Of a stretch of 64,000 nt of DNA, positions 19,221 to 28,182 are shown in pieces (position 1 is the first letter of the stretch; every line of letters starts with the position of its first letter). The position numbers and the translations under genes are program-made. The notes below the pieces were generated by a model. It was given only the letters and a program-made list of their open reading frames with translations, searched no databases and was not told where the DNA came from. Source of the DNA: Phycisphaerae bacterium (GTDB lineage Bacteria; Chloroflexota; Anaerolineae; 4572-78; J111); NCBI GenBank assembly GCA_028285035.1, contig JANQQF010000070.1:62001-126000 (forward strand). Reading direction: 5' to 3'.

Positions 19221-19248
19221 CCTGGTGTCTCAGTCAAAGAAGGTTCTT

Positions 19249-19779
19249 ATGCAAAAGATAAAAGTGATTTCCAAAAAATATGATGGGACGCTGCGAGATG
19301 AATATGAAACCTACCTATATGCGGAAACGGATGAGACCATCACGCTATTTTCTTTGCCAGGAACTAAGTTCTGGCAACACCGTAAAGCAGTTGAATCTAA
19401 AGCACCTGATGGCCTACTCGAAATTTACTTTAAACACAGATGGTACAATGTTCGGCATATTGGCGAGCAGATCAGTGGTTGGAACCTTAGTTACGTTAAT
19501 TTAGCAATGCCAGCAACGTTCAACAATGGTGTATTAGAGTGGGTCGATTTGGATCTCGATTATCGCTACCATCTTGACCACACCTTGGAACAGTTGGATC
19601 AAGTCGACTTTGAGAAAAATACCCAACAAATGGGATACCCATCCGATATGCTTGAACAGGTTGAAATCGCCTGCCAGGAAATCGAGACAGGATTCGCCCA
19701 GCAAACTTACCCATTTGACCACGACAACCAGGTCGAATTGTACCGCCACATCAAGGCTAATCTGATGAGTTCTGGTTAG
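19249..19779 (+). CDS. DUF402 domain protein
   Basis: A 176-residue protein of the DUF402 (FomD/Ntdp-like) family, whose characterised members hydrolyse nucleoside di- or triphosphates or nucleotidyl-phosphonates in a metal-dependent way. The family core is visible as WYNVRHIGEQISGWNLSYVN, then WVDLDLDY and LEQLDQVDFE, with the acidic cluster that binds metal. I chose ATG 19249 because AAAGAAGG lies five bases upstream; the open frame extends further up and overlaps the LysR gene. It starts 28 bases after LysR and may be co-transcribed. True substrate is unknown. Confidence 0.75.
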   Translation: MQKIKVISKKYDGTLRDEYETYLYAETDETITLFSLPGTKFWQHRKAVESKAPDGLLEIYFKHRWYNVRHIGEQISGWNLSYVNLAMPATFNNGVLEWVDLDLDYRYHLDHTLEQLDQVDFEKNTQQMGYPSDMLEQVEIACQEIETGFAQQTYPFDHDNQVELYRHIKANLMSSG

Positions 19780-19835
19780 AAATTAAGCCAAAGCGTGGTA
19801 GAATATCACCGAAATTAGTTACAGAAACAAGATTA

Positions 19836-20439
19836 ATGCCTATCAAAGCCATCATCTGGGATATGGGTGCTCCATCAATTTGAGGATCGGCAATGGCACG
19901 CAGTCTGGGAAAATCGGCTGGGGTTAGCTCCAGGCGAGCTCGAAGCCATTGTGTTTAGCAACGAAGATGCCGCCATCGGCCAAGCCACGCCAGCCGAGGT
20001 ATGGTACGAGGTGGGGCAGCGCTTCGATTTAACAGAAGAAGAGCTAAACACATTAGAAGCGGATTTCTGGCGAGGGTCCGAATGGAATGTAGATTTGTTT
20101 GATTACATTCGTACATCGCTGTATGGGCGTTACAAGTTGGGCATCCTTAGTGACGCTTGGTTGGGTATCCGCGAGAAGACAAAAGATTGGCTCAATTACG
20201 ATCTTTTTGATGTCATCATGTTTTCAGGGGAAGAGGGTATTCGCAAGCCCCATCCCGAGATGTATCAGCGTATATTGACTCGATTGGGCGTTGAAGCTGA
20301 AGCGGCAATTTTTATCGATGATCGGGTAGAGAACGTCGAAGGGGCACAAAGTGTAGGAATACACGGGATACTTTTTTCAAATGGCATTGATATAGCAAAA
20401 GAAATCAATGACGTCGGAAATCCGACAGACTTATACTGA
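19836..20439 (+). pseudogene. HAD-superfamily hydrolase broken at motif I
   Basis: A HAD-IA hydrolase (about 200 residues) is encoded in two frames. The first frame starts at ATG 19836 and reads MPIKAIIWDMG, the usual motif I with nucleophile Asp, and then hits a stop. A +1 shift at about 19866 enters the frame that carries LHQFEDRQW through the C-terminus at 20439, including motif II-like LGILSDAW, the motif III lysine in EEGIRKPHPEMY and motif IV FIDDRVENVEGAQ. Family members read WDMGGVL here, so a 5-base (or 2-base) deletion within the GGTGGTGTG-like repeat explains the break. A GTG at 19867 could start the second frame, but that product would lack the nucleophile. It may be a real mutation or an assembly error. 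Confidence 0.7.
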
Positions 20440-20490
20440 ACTTTAGGTTATAGTGATAAAAACTAAAAACAAACAATTGATAGGGTATAA

Positions 20491-22095
20491 ATGAATACAC
20501 CAACATTAACTAAAAACGAAACAATTACCTTTGATAATCGATTCGTCGAGTCACTTCCGGCTGATTCGAATACATCCAAATCCCCCCGACAGGTGTTTGA
20601 AGCCTGTTACTCACGGGTGTTACCGACTCCGGTAGAAAAACCGGAAACAATTGCCTGGTCGCAAGAGGTGGTCGATTTCCTCAATTTACCTGAAGAGTTT
20701 GTCAACTCGCCGGAATTTGCCGAGGTATTTGCCGGCAACAAAGTCCTACAGGGGATGGAGCCTTTTGCGATGTGTTATGGTGGACATCAATTTGGCAACT
20801 GGGCCGGGCAGTTGGGCGATGGGCGAGCCATCAATTTGGGCGAATTGGTCAATGAAGCAGGCGAGCACTGGACCTTGCAATTGAAAGGTTCGGGCCTCAC
20901 CCCCTACTCACGGACAGCCGATGGGTTAGCCGTGCTACGCTCCTCGATCCGCGAGTTTTTGTGCAGTGAGGCGATGCACCATCTCGGTGTACCCACCACC
21001 CGCGCCCTGAGTTTGGTCGGCACGGGCGAACAAGTTCTGCGGGATATGTTTTACAACGGCAATGCCAAGTATGAACCGGGTGCAATTGTCTGCCGAGTCG
21101 CTCCCTCATTCACTCGTTTTGGCAATTTCCAGATTTTCGCGGCTCGTAATGATTTAGACGTCCTCAAGCAGTTGGTCGATTACACTATTCGCAACGATTT
21201 CCCCCACTTAGGCGAGCCAAGCAAGGAAACGTACGCGGCGTGGTTCCGCGAGGTCAGCGAGCGCACCGCCGATATGATCATCCATTGGATGCGAGTGGGC
21301 TTTGTGCACGGGGTCATGAACACCGACAACATGTCGATTTTGGGTCTGACCATCGATTATGGCCCCTACGGCTGGCTGGATAATTATGATCCCAGTTGGA
21401 CACCCAACACCACCGATGCTCAATTCCGGCGTTATCGCTTCGGCAACCAACCCCAAATCGCTCAGTGGAATCTGGTGCAGTTAGGCAATGCCATCGTTCA
21501 GTTGATCGAAGAGGTCGAGCCGTTGCAAGAAGTGATTGATGATTATGCAGCTCGGTTTACCACAGGATACAATGCGATGATGGCTGAAAAGTTGGGGCTG
21601 ATGGCGCATCAGGGTGACACGGATGACCAACTCATCAACGATTTACAAAAGATGTTGGTCAGTGTTGAAACGGATATGACCATCTTTTTCCGAAAATTAG
21701 CGGATGTTCCCACCAGCGACAACGCCACAGCCGAAGAACGAATGGCTCCATTAATGGAGGCCTACTACGTACCTGAGCAGCTCACCAATGAGATCAAAGG
21801 CCAAATTGGTGACTGGCTACAGGCTTATAGTGCCCGAGTGCAACAAGACAATCGATCTGAGGCCGAGCGACGCGAGCAAATGAATCGGGTCAATCCCAAG
21901 TATGTACTTCGAAACTACATGGCTCAACTGGCTATTGATGACGCTGAGTCAGGCGATTACAGTGTCATTTGGGAATTGCTAGAGCTACTTCGTCATCCGT
22001 ATGCTGAACAATCTGAGATGGAGAAATGGGCGGCTAAACGTCCCGATTGGGCTAGACAGCGCCCCGGCTGCTCGATGTTGTCTTGTAGTTCGTGA
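20491..22095 (+). CDS. selO: Protein adenylyltransferase SelO
   Basis: A 534-residue pseudokinase-fold enzyme of the SelO/YdiU family. SelO moves AMP from ATP onto Ser, Thr or Tyr of target proteins in redox stress responses. Family stretches are clear: YGGHQFGNWAGQLGDGRA, LKGSGLTPYSRTADGLAVL, LRSSIREFLCSEAMHHLGVP, HGVMNTDNMSI with the catalytic Asn, and IDYGPYGWLD with the metal-binding Asp. The C-terminus ends SCSS, with Cys third from the end, where animal SelO carries selenocysteine. Slightly longer than the roughly 480-residue E. coli protein. The next gene converges with only five bases between stops. Confidence 0.93.
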   Translation: MNTPTLTKNETITFDNRFVESLPADSNTSKSPRQVFEACYSRVLPTPVEKPETIAWSQEVVDFLNLPEEFVNSPEFAEVFAGNKVLQGMEPFAMCYGGHQFGNWAGQLGDGRAINLGELVNEAGEHWTLQLKGSGLTPYSRTADGLAVLRSSIREFLCSEAMHHLGVPTTRALSLVGTGEQVLRDMFYNGNAKYEPGAIVCRVAPSFTRFGNFQIFAARNDLDVLKQLVDYTIRNDFPHLGEPSKETYAAWFREVSERTADMIIHWMRVGFVHGVMNTDNMSILGLTIDYGPYGWLDNYDPSWTPNTTDAQFRRYRFGNQPQIAQWNLVQLGNAIVQLIEEVEPLQEVIDDYAARFTTGYNAMMAEKLGLMAHQGDTDDQLINDLQKMLVSVETDMTIFFRKLADVPTSDNATAEERMAPLMEAYYVPEQLTNEIKGQIGDWLQAYSARVQQDNRSEAERREQMNRVNPKYVLRNYMAQLAIDDAESGDYSVIWELLELLRHPYAEQSEMEKWAAKRPDWARQRPGCSMLSCSS

Positions 22096-22100
22096 TCTTT

Positions 22101-22646
22101 TTAACTCAAATATGTGATCAGCATCAAAGCTCTAACTGTCTCCGTCCCTGAATTTCTATATTGATGGGGACAGTTCGCTTGAAAACTAATAAAGTGATCT
22201 GTCTCAACTGTAAAAGGCTCGTCATCAACTGTGATTTCGAGCCTACCTTGATAGACAAACACATACTCCTCTGGTAGGCCATGATGCGGCTCCGCATCTA
22301 ATGTTGTGCCTGAATCCACTTCAACATAATACATTTCAAACGAACGCTCAGGATCAAACGGAACCAAGGGAAAAAGACGATATCCCTCAAATTCCTCAGT
22401 GAGGGGTGTTCCTTTCCCAAATGGCTTGATAATAACTTCCGTATTTTTCTCTCTCAACAATGCGGTAAATGGCACCCGTAAACCATTGGCAATTTTCCAA
22501 AGGGTCGAAATTGTTGGACTTGATTTTCCCGTTTCAATTTGACGCAACATGCTCTTACTCACACCGGTTAATTCAGCCAATCTTTCCAAACTTAAATTAC
22601 GTTCATCACGAAGCATTCGTAAGTTTTGAGCAACAGGATCGGTCAT
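22101..22646 (-). CDS. XRE-cupin transcriptional regulator
   Basis: A 181-residue regulator with an N-terminal helix-turn-helix (LRMLRDERNLSLERLAELTG then VSKSMLRQIETGKSSPTIST) and a C-terminal cupin (about residues 105-178, with EPHHGLPEEYVFVYQGRLE). Such proteins sense small ligands such as amino acids or polyamines. It is divergent from a LysE-type exporter, with palindromic sites between them, so the likely job is control of that exporter. Confidence 0.85.
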   Translation of the reverse strand: MTDPVAQNLRMLRDERNLSLERLAELTGVSKSMLRQIETGKSSPTISTLWKIANGLRVPFTALLREKNTEVIIKPFGKGTPLTEEFEGYRLFPLVPFDPERSFEMYYVEVDSGTTLDAEPHHGLPEEYVFVYQGRLEITVDDEPFTVETDHFISFQANCPHQYRNSGTETVRALMLITYLS

Positions 22647-22669
22647 AGTATTTTATAACACCCAAATTG

Positions 22670-22722
22670 ACGTTATAACGTCCATAATGTACACTATAGC
22701 AATCAAAAATTCACTATAGTGC
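22670..22722. promoter_or_regulatory. Operator cluster between XRE-cupin regulator and exporter
   Basis: Three symmetric elements lie in the 107-base divergent gap: GACGTTATAACGTC at 22670-22683, a perfect 14-base palindrome; CACTATAG at 22693-22700; and CACTATAGTG at 22713-22722, a perfect 10-base palindrome. The two CACTATAG copies start exactly 20 bases apart, two helical turns, as expected for cooperative binding. The binding protein is inferred to be the neighbouring XRE-cupin regulator. Confidence 0.55.
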
Positions 22723-22753
22723 ATGTATCTTAATTCTACAAAAGGGGTTAGCT

Positions 22754-23350
22754 ATGATTGAAAATCTATTGCCTGTACTATCATTCGTCTTTATAACAAC
22801 ATTCACACCAGGCCCAAACAATATTTCTAGTGCGTCAATGGGTGTTCTTTATGGATACAAGAATACGTTCCGATATCTTGTTGGTATCACCTTCGGATTT
22901 TTCGTCATTATGCTGCTCACCGCCTTAATTTCCAGCTTGCTCTTAAATTTCATCCCTATCTATGAACCCATCCTACGCTTTATCGGGGCTGGCTATATTT
23001 TATATCTCGCTATTGGCACCTTAAAAGCAAGTTACTCCTTTAAAGAGGCTGATTTAAAACCGATGGGGTTTGTCAAAGGATTGCTGCTCCAACTCTTAAA
23101 TCCAAAAGTGATTGTGTATGGCTTAACTTTGTTCTCCACCTTTTTAGCATCAATTACTCATAATACAGTCTGGCTTATCATCGCCGCTATCCTCTTGGCC
23201 TTAACTGGTTTTTTTGCTACATCAACTTGGGCGCTATTTGGTACGGCCATCCGAACTCATCTACATCATAGCCATATCAAAACTGCCATCAACACTGTAC
23301 TCGCGCTCTTGTTGGTCTATACAGCATTGCAACTGGCTGGGTTACTTTAG
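22754..23350 (+). CDS. LysE/RhtB-family amino acid exporter
   Basis: A 198-residue, six-helix exporter of the LysE/RhtB superfamily. The N-terminal TPGPNNISSASMG is the family signature; the GxNN-type variant is seen in cysteine/O-acetylserine exporters such as EamB. RBS AAAAGGGG lies before the ATG. It is divergent from the XRE-cupin regulator and probably induced by its own substrate. The exact amino acid is unknown. Confidence 0.85.
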   Translation: MIENLLPVLSFVFITTFTPGPNNISSASMGVLYGYKNTFRYLVGITFGFFVIMLLTALISSLLLNFIPIYEPILRFIGAGYILYLAIGTLKASYSFKEADLKPMGFVKGLLLQLLNPKVIVYGLTLFSTFLASITHNTVWLIIAAILLALTGFFATSTWALFGTAIRTHLHHSHIKTAINTVLALLLVYTALQLAGLL

Positions 23351-23525
23351 ATAAAAACGTTCAATTGAAATATATAATTTGCGATCCATCATAACTCAAT
23401 ATACACTGCTGCGCTGATAAAAATGACGAAGATGTCAGCCTCTCACACCACACTGCCGCCAGGCCTAACTTCGTCAAGTTTTATGAATTTTTATTCAAAT
23501 TACTTTAGCATTGGAGCATTGTGTT

Positions 23526-24416
23526 ATGAATCGTGATGTTATTATCACCTGTGCGGTTACTGGTAGCGGGGACACGGCTGACAAGCACCCAAATCTCCCC
23601 ATCACCCCTAAACAAATCGCTGACGCAGCCATCGAAGCCGCTCAGGCGGGCGCGGCTGTCGCCCACATTCACGTGCGTGATCCCGAAACAGGCGCGCCTG
23701 CCCGGGATGTCGCTTTGTACCGCGAAGTCGTGTCTCGTATTCGGGAGCACGAGACCGATGTTGTTATCAACTTGACGGCGGGGATGGGTGGCGATTTATA
23801 CACCGGGCCAATAGACAATCCGCTGGCATTTACAGAAGATACGGATTTAATCGGGGCGATGGAGCGCTTGCCACATGTTGAAGAATTACTTCCCGAAATC
23901 TGCACCCTCGACTGCGGCTCCCTCAACTTTGGCGATGGCAATTCGGTCGTCATCAACACCCCGGAAACCCTACGGGTAATGGCGAAACGTATTCAAGAAA
24001 CTGGGGTCAAGCCGGAAATCGAGGCGTTTGATACTGGAAATTTGTGGTTTGGGCTACAGCTTGTCAAAGAAGGTTTGATTGATGGTGATCCTCTGTTCCA
24101 ACTGTGTCACGGTATTCCGTGGGGTGCCCCTGCCGAAATCGGCATAATGAAGGGGATGGTCGACATGCTGCCAAAGAACGCCAACTGGAGCGCCTTTGCC
24201 ATCAGTCGTAACCAAATGCCATGGGTGGCCCTGTCTGTGTTGATGGGCGGGAATGTTCGGGTCGGTCTCGAGGACAATCTGTACTTAGAGCGCGGTGTCT
24301 TTGCCAGCAATGGCCAATTGGTCGAGAAGGCCGCCACAATTGTCAGCAATATGGGGGCCAACATCTTAACGCCAGCCGAAGCCCGTGAGAAGTGGGGCTT
24401 GACCAAGCGCGGCTAA
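23526..24416 (+). CDS. Beta-keto acid cleavage enzyme (BKACE/Kce family)
   Basis: A 296-residue TIM-barrel, zinc-dependent enzyme of the BKACE family (formerly DUF849), which cleaves a beta-keto acid with acetyl-CoA to give acetoacetate and a CoA ester. The sequence shows the start strand [11 protein letters not shown], the [11 protein letters not shown] metal-binding His pair, LTAGMGG and HGIPWGAP. I chose ATG 23526, nine bases after GGAG at 23513-23516. The next gene is a hotdog thioesterase 13 bases downstream. In carnitine catabolism a BKACE cleaves dehydrocarnitine and a thioesterase hydrolyses betainyl-CoA, so this pair may act similarly. No carnitine dehydrogenase is in the window. Confidence 0.88.
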   Translation: MNRDVIITCAVTGSGDTADKHPNLPITPKQIADAAIEAAQAGAAVAHIHVRDPETGAPARDVALYREVVSRIREHETDVVINLTAGMGGDLYTGPIDNPLAFTEDTDLIGAMERLPHVEELLPEICTLDCGSLNFGDGNSVVINTPETLRVMAKRIQETGVKPEIEAFDTGNLWFGLQLVKEGLIDGDPLFQLCHGIPWGAPAEIGIMKGMVDMLPKNANWSAFAISRNQMPWVALSVLMGGNVRVGLEDNLYLERGVFASNGQLVEKAATIVSNMGANILTPAEAREKWGLTKRG

Positions 24417-24429
24417 GGAAGATCAACCA

Positions 24430-24906
24430 ATGACTGAACCACTAAGATTGTATGAAACGCGCGTCAAGCCCGAGTGGATTGATGAATACAACCATATGAA
24501 CGTGGCCCACTACATCACGGTCTGTGATCAAGCCACGTGGGCTTTCTGGCATCACGTCAATGATGACCGGCAGATGGACGAGCGAGACGGGCACGAGTAC
24601 GTCATCCTCGAAAATCACGTGAATTATATCGGTGAAGTGGCCCTCGACGAGCCCGTTTATGTCACCACCCAACTCATCGCCTGTGATGACAAACGCTTTA
24701 TTCTCTTTCACAAGTTGTGGAAAAGTGAGGATGATTCATTATCGGCCACCAACGAGGTCAAAGGCTTGGGCTTTAACTTGAGCGAGCGACGCATCGAGGC
24801 ATTCATTCCCGAGGTGCAGGAACGATTGCAAACGCTTTTGGCTGAGCACGAGGCCTTGGGGATGCCCCCACAGGCTGGGCAGGGCATTGTGCTGAAACGA
24901 CGGTAG
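24430..24906 (+). CDS. Hotdog-fold acyl-CoA thioesterase
   Basis: A 158-residue 4-hydroxybenzoyl-CoA thioesterase-like protein. EWIDEYNHMNVAHYITVCD is the typical first helix region with the catalytic acidic residue and HMN. It should hydrolyse a short CoA thioester. Located 13 bases after the BKACE gene, it would act on the CoA ester that BKACE makes; betainyl-CoA is the best-known example of this pairing. The substrate here is inference. Confidence 0.85.
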   Translation: MTEPLRLYETRVKPEWIDEYNHMNVAHYITVCDQATWAFWHHVNDDRQMDERDGHEYVILENHVNYIGEVALDEPVYVTTQLIACDDKRFILFHKLWKSEDDSLSATNEVKGLGFNLSERRIEAFIPEVQERLQTLLAEHEALGMPPQAGQGIVLKRR

Positions 24907-24919
24907 GTCAATCAATTTA

Positions 24920-24978
24920 TCCACAGATAAACACAGATACAACAAAATGATCTGTGAAAATCTGCGTCTATCTGTGGA
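24920..24978. terminator. Inverted repeat between convergent genes
   Basis: TCCACAGATAAACACAGAT (24920-24938) pairs with ATCTGCGTCTATCTGTGGA (24960-24978) at 17 of 19 positions. The CCACAGAT...ATCTGTGG form is also known as a common dispersed repeat. It lies between the thioesterase gene (+) and the DUF4174 gene (-), so it could act as a bidirectional terminator. Confidence 0.6.
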
Positions 24979-24984
24979 CTATTA

Positions 24985-25440
24985 TCACTCCCCATTCTCT
25001 TTCTCGCGCATCTCAGCCCGACGCATCGGCATTTGGTCGATGCGTTGATAAATCTCGAAGGTGTTCAACGCATCGGCCCGATATTTTACCCCACCATCTT
25101 TGCCGACGAGTATAACCTCAACCTCAGCCGATGCATCCGTGACATACGCTTGCCACAAATTGTTCGCCAACATTCGGCTCAAACGCCTGGTGTAATTTGT
25201 CGCCACTGAATTTCGGGACACAACAAACCACAAAATGTCTCGATCTTCAATTTCATAATTTTCTACTTCTAGCTGTTTTTTAATGGGATATTGTTCGGAG
25301 CCATCCGCAAATACAATGATCAAACGATTTTGCCATTTGAAGTCGCTGACCTGCTCTAATTCACCACTGTCGTGTCGAGTGAAGGGAATTAATAGCGCCA
25401 CAATCGCAATCACTCCGGTTGACATCAACACAATTTTCAT
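24985..25440 (-). CDS. DUF4174 protein, membrane-anchored
   Basis: A 151-residue protein with one N-terminal hydrophobic helix (about residues 5-20), probably an uncleaved anchor or signal, and a DUF4174 domain. The family pattern is visible as WQNRLIIVFADGS, EDRDILWFVV and VILVGKDGGVKYR, ending with a MPMRRAEM helix. The domain has a thioredoxin-like fold in related proteins; its function is not known. It is the last gene of a three-gene minus-strand operon headed by a molybdopterin oxidoreductase, 2 bases after the upstream gene. Confidence 0.75.
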   Translation of the reverse strand: MKIVLMSTGVIAIVALLIPFTRHDSGELEQVSDFKWQNRLIIVFADGSEQYPIKKQLEVENYEIEDRDILWFVVSRNSVATNYTRRLSRMLANNLWQAYVTDASAEVEVILVGKDGGVKYRADALNTFEIYQRIDQMPMRRAEMREKENGE

Positions 25441-25442
25441 CG

Positions 25443-25922
25443 TTACACATCTCCATTAAATTGCTGACCGAGATAGGCCGCCAAATCCGGGCCAGTTGGA
25501 TTTTGTAGTACGGTCTGGAGCCATGCCTGCCGCTCAAAGCCGTGCACAGCTAGCTCCCACACACAGGCCAGCAAATCTGGCTCGGCGGGTTCGATTTGGT
25601 TGGGGGTATCCAGAGGCGAGGAGAACAATTTCTGTTTGAGGATATCCTCCTCATACCACCAATCGAGCAACAGCCAATTCCGCATCTGGCCTTGATGGAT
25701 AATCAGAAAGCCAACCCCGTAACGATTATCCGTGACAGCGGGCTGGGGCAAGGTTTTCAACACAGCGGTCTTGGCCAGTTCTACCACAGGTTCATCGGGT
25801 GTTTCCGCAGTATTCCCTTCCTGCACTCGAATCCCATACACTTTGATTTGCCAGCCTTGATGTTCAACTAGCTCTAAAAAACGAATAGGACGGGTTTGAT
25901 ATGCGCCTTTTAATTTGATCAT
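25443..25922 (-). CDS. Uncharacterised protein in molybdopterin operon
   Basis: About 159 residues; I do not recognise the family. It is soluble, acidic, with a predicted beta-rich first half (WQIKVYGIRV, YGVGFLIIHQG) and aromatic run WLLLDWWYEEDILKQKLF, then a helical C-terminus. I chose ATG 25922 because AAGGA lies seven bases upstream; a GTG at 25940 would overlap the oxidoreductase stop. Tight packing with the genes on both sides suggests a role linked to the oxidoreductase, but nothing in the sequence shows what. Confidence 0.65.
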   Translation of the reverse strand: MIKLKGAYQTRPIRFLELVEHQGWQIKVYGIRVQEGNTAETPDEPVVELAKTAVLKTLPQPAVTDNRYGVGFLIIHQGQMRNWLLLDWWYEEDILKQKLFSSPLDTPNQIEPAEPDLLACVWELAVHGFERQAWLQTVLQNPTGPDLAAYLGQQFNGDV

Positions 25923-25936
25923 TGTGTCATCCTTTG

Positions 25937-27988
25937 TCACTCATCTAACAGGGTTATCCGTACCTGATTGTCATGAAAGACCGCGCCGTGCCCCATATCG
26001 GAGTCGCGCTCCATTGTCGTGGCATTGACACTGTGACCGCCATAGTGCTTGGCCCACAAGCCTTTGCTGGTAAGCAACACACCGGGACGGGCCATCGAGT
26101 TAATTTTCAACCGAGCCATAAACGAACCACGCTCATTTTCTACGCGAATCATTTGGTTATCAAGTAGCTGTTGCCGCGCCGCATCATCTGGGTGGATCAT
26201 TACGGTCGGCTCACCCGCTTTGGCGTGGTCGGGGCTATTGGCAAACATTGAATTGAGCAGGAAGTTGTTGGCTGGGGCCAGGAGGGCCATTGTGCCATTT
26301 GGCGCTTGAGCCGCTTCAGCAGGCGGGGTGTAGTTGGGATACAGCCCAAATCCATCAGCCTCAGCTCGCTTCGAGCAAAACTCAAATTTTCCTGACGGTG
26401 TCCAAAATCGCTCCAGAAAGGGTTGAAATGGAGTCGGCCATTGCATACGCACCCAACCTTGCTTCTTCAACTCCTCCAAAGTGATGTCCACCACAGCCGG
26501 ATGATCCGAGTCCAAAGCTGCCCGAGCCAGATCATCATCACTGGCATAGACCGACGGCTCAGCCACGCCCAATTTCCGGGCCAAGCGTCGGAAAATTTCG
26601 GTGTGAGGGAGACATTCGCCAGGAGGCGCAACGGCTGGTTCGTTCCAATTTAGATAGAGATGGCTGAAGGAGTCGTGCATGTCAGCGTGTTCGGTCTGCA
26701 TTGTGCTCGGGAGCAAAATGTCGGCGTAATCGGCGGTGTCCGTTTGGAAATTTTCAATGATCACCGTAAACAGATCATCACGAGCCAAAGCCTGTCGCAC
26801 TCGATTTTGATCAGGGTTAGACACAACCGGATTGGCCGCCCACATCAGGAGGGACATCACCGGCGGATCATTCAGGTCAAGTAAATTGTGGCCAAGACGA
26901 GTCATTGGCAGAGTATGGGCTTCTTTTTGCCGCAGGTCGGTTCCCCATAAAGCCGCTGTATTCAGGGGATACCCCGGTGCGGTCGAATAACATAACCCGC
27001 CCCCCAACCGCTGATAATCACCCGTAATTGCAGGGAGACAGGAGATCACTCGGGCCGCCTGTCCACCGCCTAGATGACGCTGCATCCCCATCGAGAGCCG
27101 GATACTAGCCGGTCGATTTTGGGCAAAATGTTCGGCCAAGGCAAGAATATCAGCCTGAGGTACATCACAAATTTCAGCCGTTCGTGCCAATGAGTATTCA
27201 GCCAGGGTTTGCTTAAACCCTTCCCAGCCAATGGCGCGCTCAACCAAGTAGGGTTCATCCGTCGCCCCCATCTCCACCAATTGGCACATTACCCCCAAAG
27301 CTAACGCCCCATCCGTGCCAGGTCGGAGGGCAATGTGAAGATCGGCTCGGTCCGCTGTTTTGGTACGAATGGGGTCAATCACAATCATCGGGGCGCCGTT
27401 ATCGCGGGCCTGTTTGATGAAGGGCCAAAGATGTCGATTGGAGACGATGGTATTGGTGCCCCACAGCACCACTAGACCAGAGTGGATTGTATCCTCTGGG
27501 TCCATCCCTGCCGCCGAGCCTGTGGTGTAACTGATCCCAACGTGGCCTGACACCGAGCAAATGGTCGGTCCATGCTGCGAGGTACCCAAGGCATTGAACA
27601 AGCGTTGCCCGGTGCCATTCATCCCTTGCAACCAACCCATCGTGCCCGTACCTGCGTAGGGCCAAATGGCCTCTGCCCCAAACTCGGCAATGATTTGTTG
27701 CCATCGTTCGGCAATTTCTGTTAGCGCGGCATCCCAAGTAATTCGTTCAAATCGCCCCTTACCTTTGGCCCCGACTCGCCGTAGCGGATAGAGCAAGCGA
27801 TCAGGATGGGCGGTGTACTTGAGATACGGATTGACTTTTACACAAAGCGTGCCGCGCGTAAACGGATGGGCCGGATTCCCCCGTAATTTGATAGGCTTGC
27901 CATCTTCAAGGGTCACAATCCAAGAACAAGCATCTGGACAATCCAGGGGACAGCCGCCAATCACCTCATGTCGTTTGGGATGGCTCAT
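25937..27988 (-). CDS. Molybdopterin-dependent oxidoreductase (DMSO reductase superfamily)
   Basis: A 683-residue catalytic subunit of the molybdopterin guanine dinucleotide family. Near the N-terminus CPLDCPDAC, followed by a fourth Cys in RGTLCVKV, binds a [4Fe-4S] cluster. Later parts are typical: YAGTGTMGW, HPDDAARQ and the C-terminal MGT-binding region ending GHGAVFHDNQVRI. There is no Tat signal, so it is cytoplasmic. It resembles YyaE-type single-subunit oxidoreductases of unknown substrate. I chose ATG 27988; AAGG sits five bases upstream, whereas a GTG at 27994 and an ATG at 27991 leave no spacing. Head of a three-gene operon. Confidence 0.85.
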   Translation of the reverse strand: MSHPKRHEVIGGCPLDCPDACSWIVTLEDGKPIKLRGNPAHPFTRGTLCVKVNPYLKYTAHPDRLLYPLRRVGAKGKGRFERITWDAALTEIAERWQQIIAEFGAEAIWPYAGTGTMGWLQGMNGTGQRLFNALGTSQHGPTICSVSGHVGISYTTGSAAGMDPEDTIHSGLVVLWGTNTIVSNRHLWPFIKQARDNGAPMIVIDPIRTKTADRADLHIALRPGTDGALALGVMCQLVEMGATDEPYLVERAIGWEGFKQTLAEYSLARTAEICDVPQADILALAEHFAQNRPASIRLSMGMQRHLGGGQAARVISCLPAITGDYQRLGGGLCYSTAPGYPLNTAALWGTDLRQKEAHTLPMTRLGHNLLDLNDPPVMSLLMWAANPVVSNPDQNRVRQALARDDLFTVIIENFQTDTADYADILLPSTMQTEHADMHDSFSHLYLNWNEPAVAPPGECLPHTEIFRRLARKLGVAEPSVYASDDDLARAALDSDHPAVVDITLEELKKQGWVRMQWPTPFQPFLERFWTPSGKFEFCSKRAEADGFGLYPNYTPPAEAAQAPNGTMALLAPANNFLLNSMFANSPDHAKAGEPTVMIHPDDAARQQLLDNQMIRVENERGSFMARLKINSMARPGVLLTSKGLWAKHYGGHSVNATTMERDSDMGHGAVFHDNQVRITLLDE

Positions 27989-28182
27989 CATCACCTTCTT
28001 TCATTTATAAGAGATTTTATTGATTAAAGTATGGGCGTAATTATAAAGAGAAGCGGTGTTTCTCAAAAGAAAGATGATGACCTGTCTGCCATCAAGGAGT
28101 CTTCAGGGTTAGCTCAGGAATAAAATTAATTTTGGGGATATGCTGGATGAAAATAAGATTTATCAGATTTGGGAGACAGACA

